NCBI GenBank assembly: GCA_905215725.1
Contig: CAJMRD010000091.1
Span: 1 to 7,701 of the forward strand
Direction: 5' to 3'
Source of the DNA: an uncultured bacterium
GTDB taxonomy: Bacteria > Actinomycetota > Coriobacteriia > Coriobacteriales > Coriobacteriaceae
Length of the DNA: 7,701 nucleotides
This document shows positions 5,767 through 7,701 of the stretch, in pieces (within the stretch, counting starts at the first letter, position 1; each line of letters starts with the position of its first letter). The notes below the pieces were generated by a model. It searched no databases, was not told where the DNA came from, and saw only the letters and a list, made by a program, of their open reading frames with translations. Both the position numbers and the translations under genes were made by a program.

Positions 5767-5886
5767 GGAGGCCCCAGGGCTACCTCCCAAATCGTCCTCG
5801 GACATGTCAGGACCCCGCTGCGCGCTTCGCGCGGCGGGGTCCTTCCGTCCTGCGGAAAGATTTGGGAGGTAAGCCCTGGGGCCTCC
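5767..5886. repeat. 120-bp nested palindromic element (element A) after pfk
   Basis: Outer arms 5767-5793 (starting GGAGGCCCCAGGGCT) and 5859-5886 are complementary over 27 bp with one bulged A at the right arm. Inside, AGGACCCCGC (5809-5818) pairs perfectly with 5834-5843 and continues through GCGCG/CGCGC to a CTT triloop, a 16-bp hairpin with one G-T pair. The 15-base spacers on either side hold the palindrome GACATGTC (5801-5808) and a small TCCG/CGGA hairpin (5844-5856). No T-tract follows. It starts 23 bases after the pfk stop. The symmetry is far beyond chance and suggests a dispersed extragenic palindrome, a non-autonomous mobile element, or a structured 3' end of the pfk transcript. 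Confidence 0.8.
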
Positions 5887-5941
5887 TGCGGTAACTGGAG
5901 GGGCCAAGACTATTCGTCTTCTTGCTGCGGATGCCTGGTGT

Positions 5942-6034
5942 AGGATGCGGCGTGCATTTTTGGGAGTATTCAGCAGCCGAGGGTGCCTGCATACTGGATT
6001 TTGGGCGAAAGGCAGGCACCATGGGCCGCATCCT
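5942..6034. repeat. Second nested inverted repeat (element B)
   Basis: AGGATGCGGC (5942-5951) and GCCGCATCCT (6025-6034) are perfect 10-bp complements. Nested inside, GGTGCCTGC (5982-5990) and GCAGGCACC (6012-6020) are a perfect 9-bp pair with a 21-base loop. A run of six A follows (6037-6042). No convincing coding region overlaps it. The sequence differs from element A although the nested design is alike. Confidence 0.65.
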
Positions 6035-6152
6035 GTAAAAAACGAGCGGCTCTAGAGGCGTTTGGGCTCAGAATCGGAGCTTTCAGCGCAGTTTTGCACT
6101 CCCGCCCCCGCGCCCGCGGACCCCGGGATGCTGAATACTCCGGAATTTGCAC
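5952..6152. repeat. Pair of inverted 24-base copies containing GAGTATTCAGCA
   Basis: Copy 1 (5952-5975) and copy 2 (6129-6152) face each other; 13 consecutive bases (TGCTGAATACTCC in the copy 2 sense) and the outer TGCAC are identical, with a few mismatches between them. A weaker third copy in the copy 2 sense may lie at about 5988-6003 (TGCATACTGGATTTTG). The first copy lies between the outer and inner arms of element B, so the elements are interleaved. The 6035-6128 middle is GC-rich with no gene or recognisable motif. Confidence 0.6.
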
Positions 6153-6177
6153 GGCGCCCCCTGGGGTACCTGTGGGC

Positions 6178-6221
6178 AAAAAGCAACCGCCCCGTCAAAG
6201 TATGCATTTGGCGGAGCGGTT
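6178..6221 (-). terminator. Intrinsic terminator of the ABC permease gene
   Basis: Read on the minus strand, AACCGCTCCG (6221-6212) pairs with CGGGGCGGTT (6194-6185) over 10 bp with one T-G wobble; the loop can add a CAAA/TTTG pairing. It is followed by GC and five T (6182-6178). It lies about 60 bases after the permease stop. In the plus direction only TTT follows, so any bidirectional action is weak. Confidence 0.8.
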
Positions 6222-6282
6222 TATGCAAAAATACTGCTGCGGGCGCGTCGGCAGCTCGCTAGAACTTGAATCCCAGGACAGG

Positions 6283-7701
6283 TTACTCGGCGCTCTTGAG
6301 GGCGCCGACCATGTCGATCTTGTTGAGGGTTCGGTTGGTGGCGAGGTTGACGATGATCGTAAAGCCGAAGGAAAGCACCACGGCAAGCACGTAGCTCAGC
6401 GGCTCGACTTCGACGTCAAAGTACAGCGACGGCATCTGCAGGATGTACGTAAAGCTCTCGGCAAGCAGGCCACCCAGCGGCACGCCCAGTGCAGTGCCAA
6501 TCGCCGTGAGGATCAACGTCTCCTTGTTGACGTAGTGGTGCACCTCGCCACGGCGGAAGCCCAGCACCTTGATGGTCGCCAGCTCGCGTTCGCGCTCGGA
6601 GATGTTAGTGTTGGACAGCGTAAACACCACCACAAACGACAGGCACGCCGCCATAAAGGTCACGAGCACCACGACAGAATTGATAATCGTAAAGTTCGCC
6701 TCGTAGTTCTGCCAATGTTCGGCCGTGCTCGAGATGGTGAGCCAACCGTCGCTCTTAATCTTCTTGCTAAACGCAATCTGGTCAGAAGATGAGCCCTTAA
6801 GCAGCACAAAGACGCCGTTAAGGCGCACGCTTCGACCGAACGCGCGCTCATAGGTGCCCTGTGTCATGTAAAGCGTGTTGCCCAGATAGTTGAGCGAGAT
6901 GTCGCTAACCTTGACCTTGGCGACGTTGAGCGACGAATCCTGGACCTGCGCCGTGTCGCCCGGCTGAATCCCAAGAACCAGCTGTGAACTCTTGCTCAGA
7001 TACACATCTCCGTCGCGCAAAGATAGCGGCTCTTTGGACTCGTCCTCGAGACACACGTAGTCGTCCAGGTCGTTCGTGCGGTCATCTGGCACCACTATCA
7101 GCTGCACGGTCTCGCTCTTGCCGCCGAATGTAAAGGTGACGTTGTCGGTCATAATCGGCAGGGTCGAGGTCACGGTCACGTTGAAATCATTGGCCGCGCT
7201 GCGCTCATCCAATGCCGCGCACGTCTGCGAAAAATCGTCGGGATTGGCGACAGCCAGCAGGTCGTAGCGCGTGATATGCCCGTACTGCTTGGGCGAAAGC
7301 GCGACCGACGTATCACGAATGCCCATGCCGCAAATCACAAGCGCCGTACAGCCCGCGATGCCAAAGATGGTCATAAAGGCGCGCTTTTTGTAGCGGAACA
7401 GGTTACGTGCTGCCACCTTGTTCAAAAAGCCCATGCGGCGCCAGATAAAGCCGATGCGCTCGAGCAAGATACGCGAGCCGGCGCGCGGGGCCTTGGGGCG
7501 CATGAGCGAGGCCGGGGTCTCGGCCATCTCGTGGCGGCAGGCGATAATCGTGGCGCCCACCACGCCCACGGCAAACAGCGCCACCGAAACGATCGAGGAC
7601 ACGATGTCGTACGAAAGCAACATCTGGGGCAGCGAGTACATGTCGTCGAACACCGTAAACAAGAACAGCGGCAGGGCCACCAATCCGATGATGTTGCCGA
7701 G
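6283..7701 (-). CDS. FtsX-family ABC transporter permease, C-terminal part (start outside window)
   Basis: The frame is open through the window end, giving 472 visible residues; the TTG at 7683 is internal because in-frame LGNIIG precedes it. Membrane segments are seen near residues 4-18, 33-55, 107-126, 337-363, 396-418 and 434-456. Residues 1-55 look like the last helices of a first FtsX domain, followed by a basic linker (RHEMAETPASLMRPKAPRAG), then KVAARNLFRYKKRAFMTI, which opens the second unit. Residues about 130-335 form an extracytoplasmic domain. NISERERELATIKVLGFRRGEV (367-388) is the FtsX cytoplasmic coupling signature, and the end ALKSAE is typical. This is the second half of the long, duplicated FtsX permeases (often over 1,000 residues) of Gram-positive bacteria, which pair with a LolD/MacB-like ATPase. 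The ATPase would be expected upstream, beyond the window. The cargo is unknown; peptide or lipid export or antibiotic sensing are known for relatives. Confidence 0.9.
   Translation of the reverse strand, partial: LGNIIGLVALPLFLFTVFDDMYSLPQMLLSYDIVSSIVSVALFAVGVVGATIIACRHEMAETPASLMRPKAPRAGSRILLERIGFIWRRMGFLNKVAARNLFRYKKRAFMTIFGIAGCTALVICGMGIRDTSVALSPKQYGHITRYDLLAVANPDDFSQTCAALDERSAANDFNVTVTSTLPIMTDNVTFTFGGKSETVQLIVVPDDRTNDLDDYVCLEDESKEPLSLRDGDVYLSKSSQLVLGIQPGDTAQVQDSSLNVAKVKVSDISLNYLGNTLYMTQGTYERAFGRSVRLNGVFVLLKGSSSDQIAFSKKIKSDGWLTISSTAEHWQNYEANFTIINSVVVLVTFMAACLSFVVVFTLSNTNISERERELATIKVLGFRRGEVHHYVNKETLILTAIGTALGVPLGGLLAESFTYILQMPSLYFDVEVEPLSYVLAVVLSFGFTIIVNLATNRTLNKIDMVGALKSAE

Noticed and set aside
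5809..5850. The 16-bp inner hairpin as a classical Rho-independent terminator of pfk
   Set aside because: The bases after the stem are TCCGTCC with no T-run on the plus strand, and the minus strand also lacks one.
5767..5886. tRNA or CRISPR interpretation of the nested palindrome
   Set aside because: No T-loop or anticodon-arm consensus, arms far too long for a tRNA, and no regularly spaced direct repeats as in CRISPR.
5983..6792. Plus-strand open frame of 269 codons from the repeat region into the permease
   Set aside because: Begins inside an inverted repeat, runs antisense through FtsX signature sequence and lacks any motif. Smaller frames on both strands in 5605-6262 are likewise explained by the palindromes.

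Overview
The window is GC-rich chromosomal DNA with GC-ending codon preference, Shine-Dalgarno starts and short intergenic gaps. Protein features (a Coriobacteriia-like methionine aminopeptidase tail, a group of PFK with GGNGS/PKTIDND signatures, a membrane-anchored linear-amide hydrolase, a very long FtsX-type permease) suggest a gut actinobacterium of the Coriobacteriia, most likely Collinsella or a close relative. That placement is an inference from resemblance; no search was possible.

Layout, left to right. (1) The 3' part of a type I methionine aminopeptidase gene (1-354, +), closed by a very strong intrinsic terminator (364-413). (2) A REP-like palindrome (435-467), then a D-2-hydroxyacid dehydrogenase gene (488-1423, +). 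(3) A 284-bp convergent intergenic stretch (1424-1707) rich in hairpins. (4) On the minus strand, an M18 aminopeptidase (1891-3276) followed with zero spacing by a 60-residue unknown protein (1708-1890). (5) Divergent from it, a membrane-anchored Ntn-type linear amide C-N hydrolase (3438-4523, +). (6) An inverted repeat and extended -10 promoter (4591-4644), then a 6-phosphofructokinase (4664-5743, +). (7) A 539-bp gene-free stretch (5744-6282) holding a 120-bp near-perfect nested palindrome, a second nested inverted repeat, a pair of inverted 24-base copies, and the terminator of the gene on the other side. (8) The C-terminal part of a large FtsX-family ABC permease (6283-7701, -), cut by the window end.

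The genes look like independent housekeeping or metabolic units (N-terminal Met removal, peptide trimming, 2-oxoacid reduction, glycolysis, amide hydrolysis, export/lipoprotein transport) rather than one pathway. Only the aminopeptidase and the 60-residue ORF look like an operon. No defence system, CRISPR array, tRNA, rRNA or intact insertion sequence is visible. The most unusual content is the non-coding DNA: the palindromic elements between the convergent pfk and permease genes, the structured convergent stretch near 1.5 kb, and the REP-like palindrome at 435-467.
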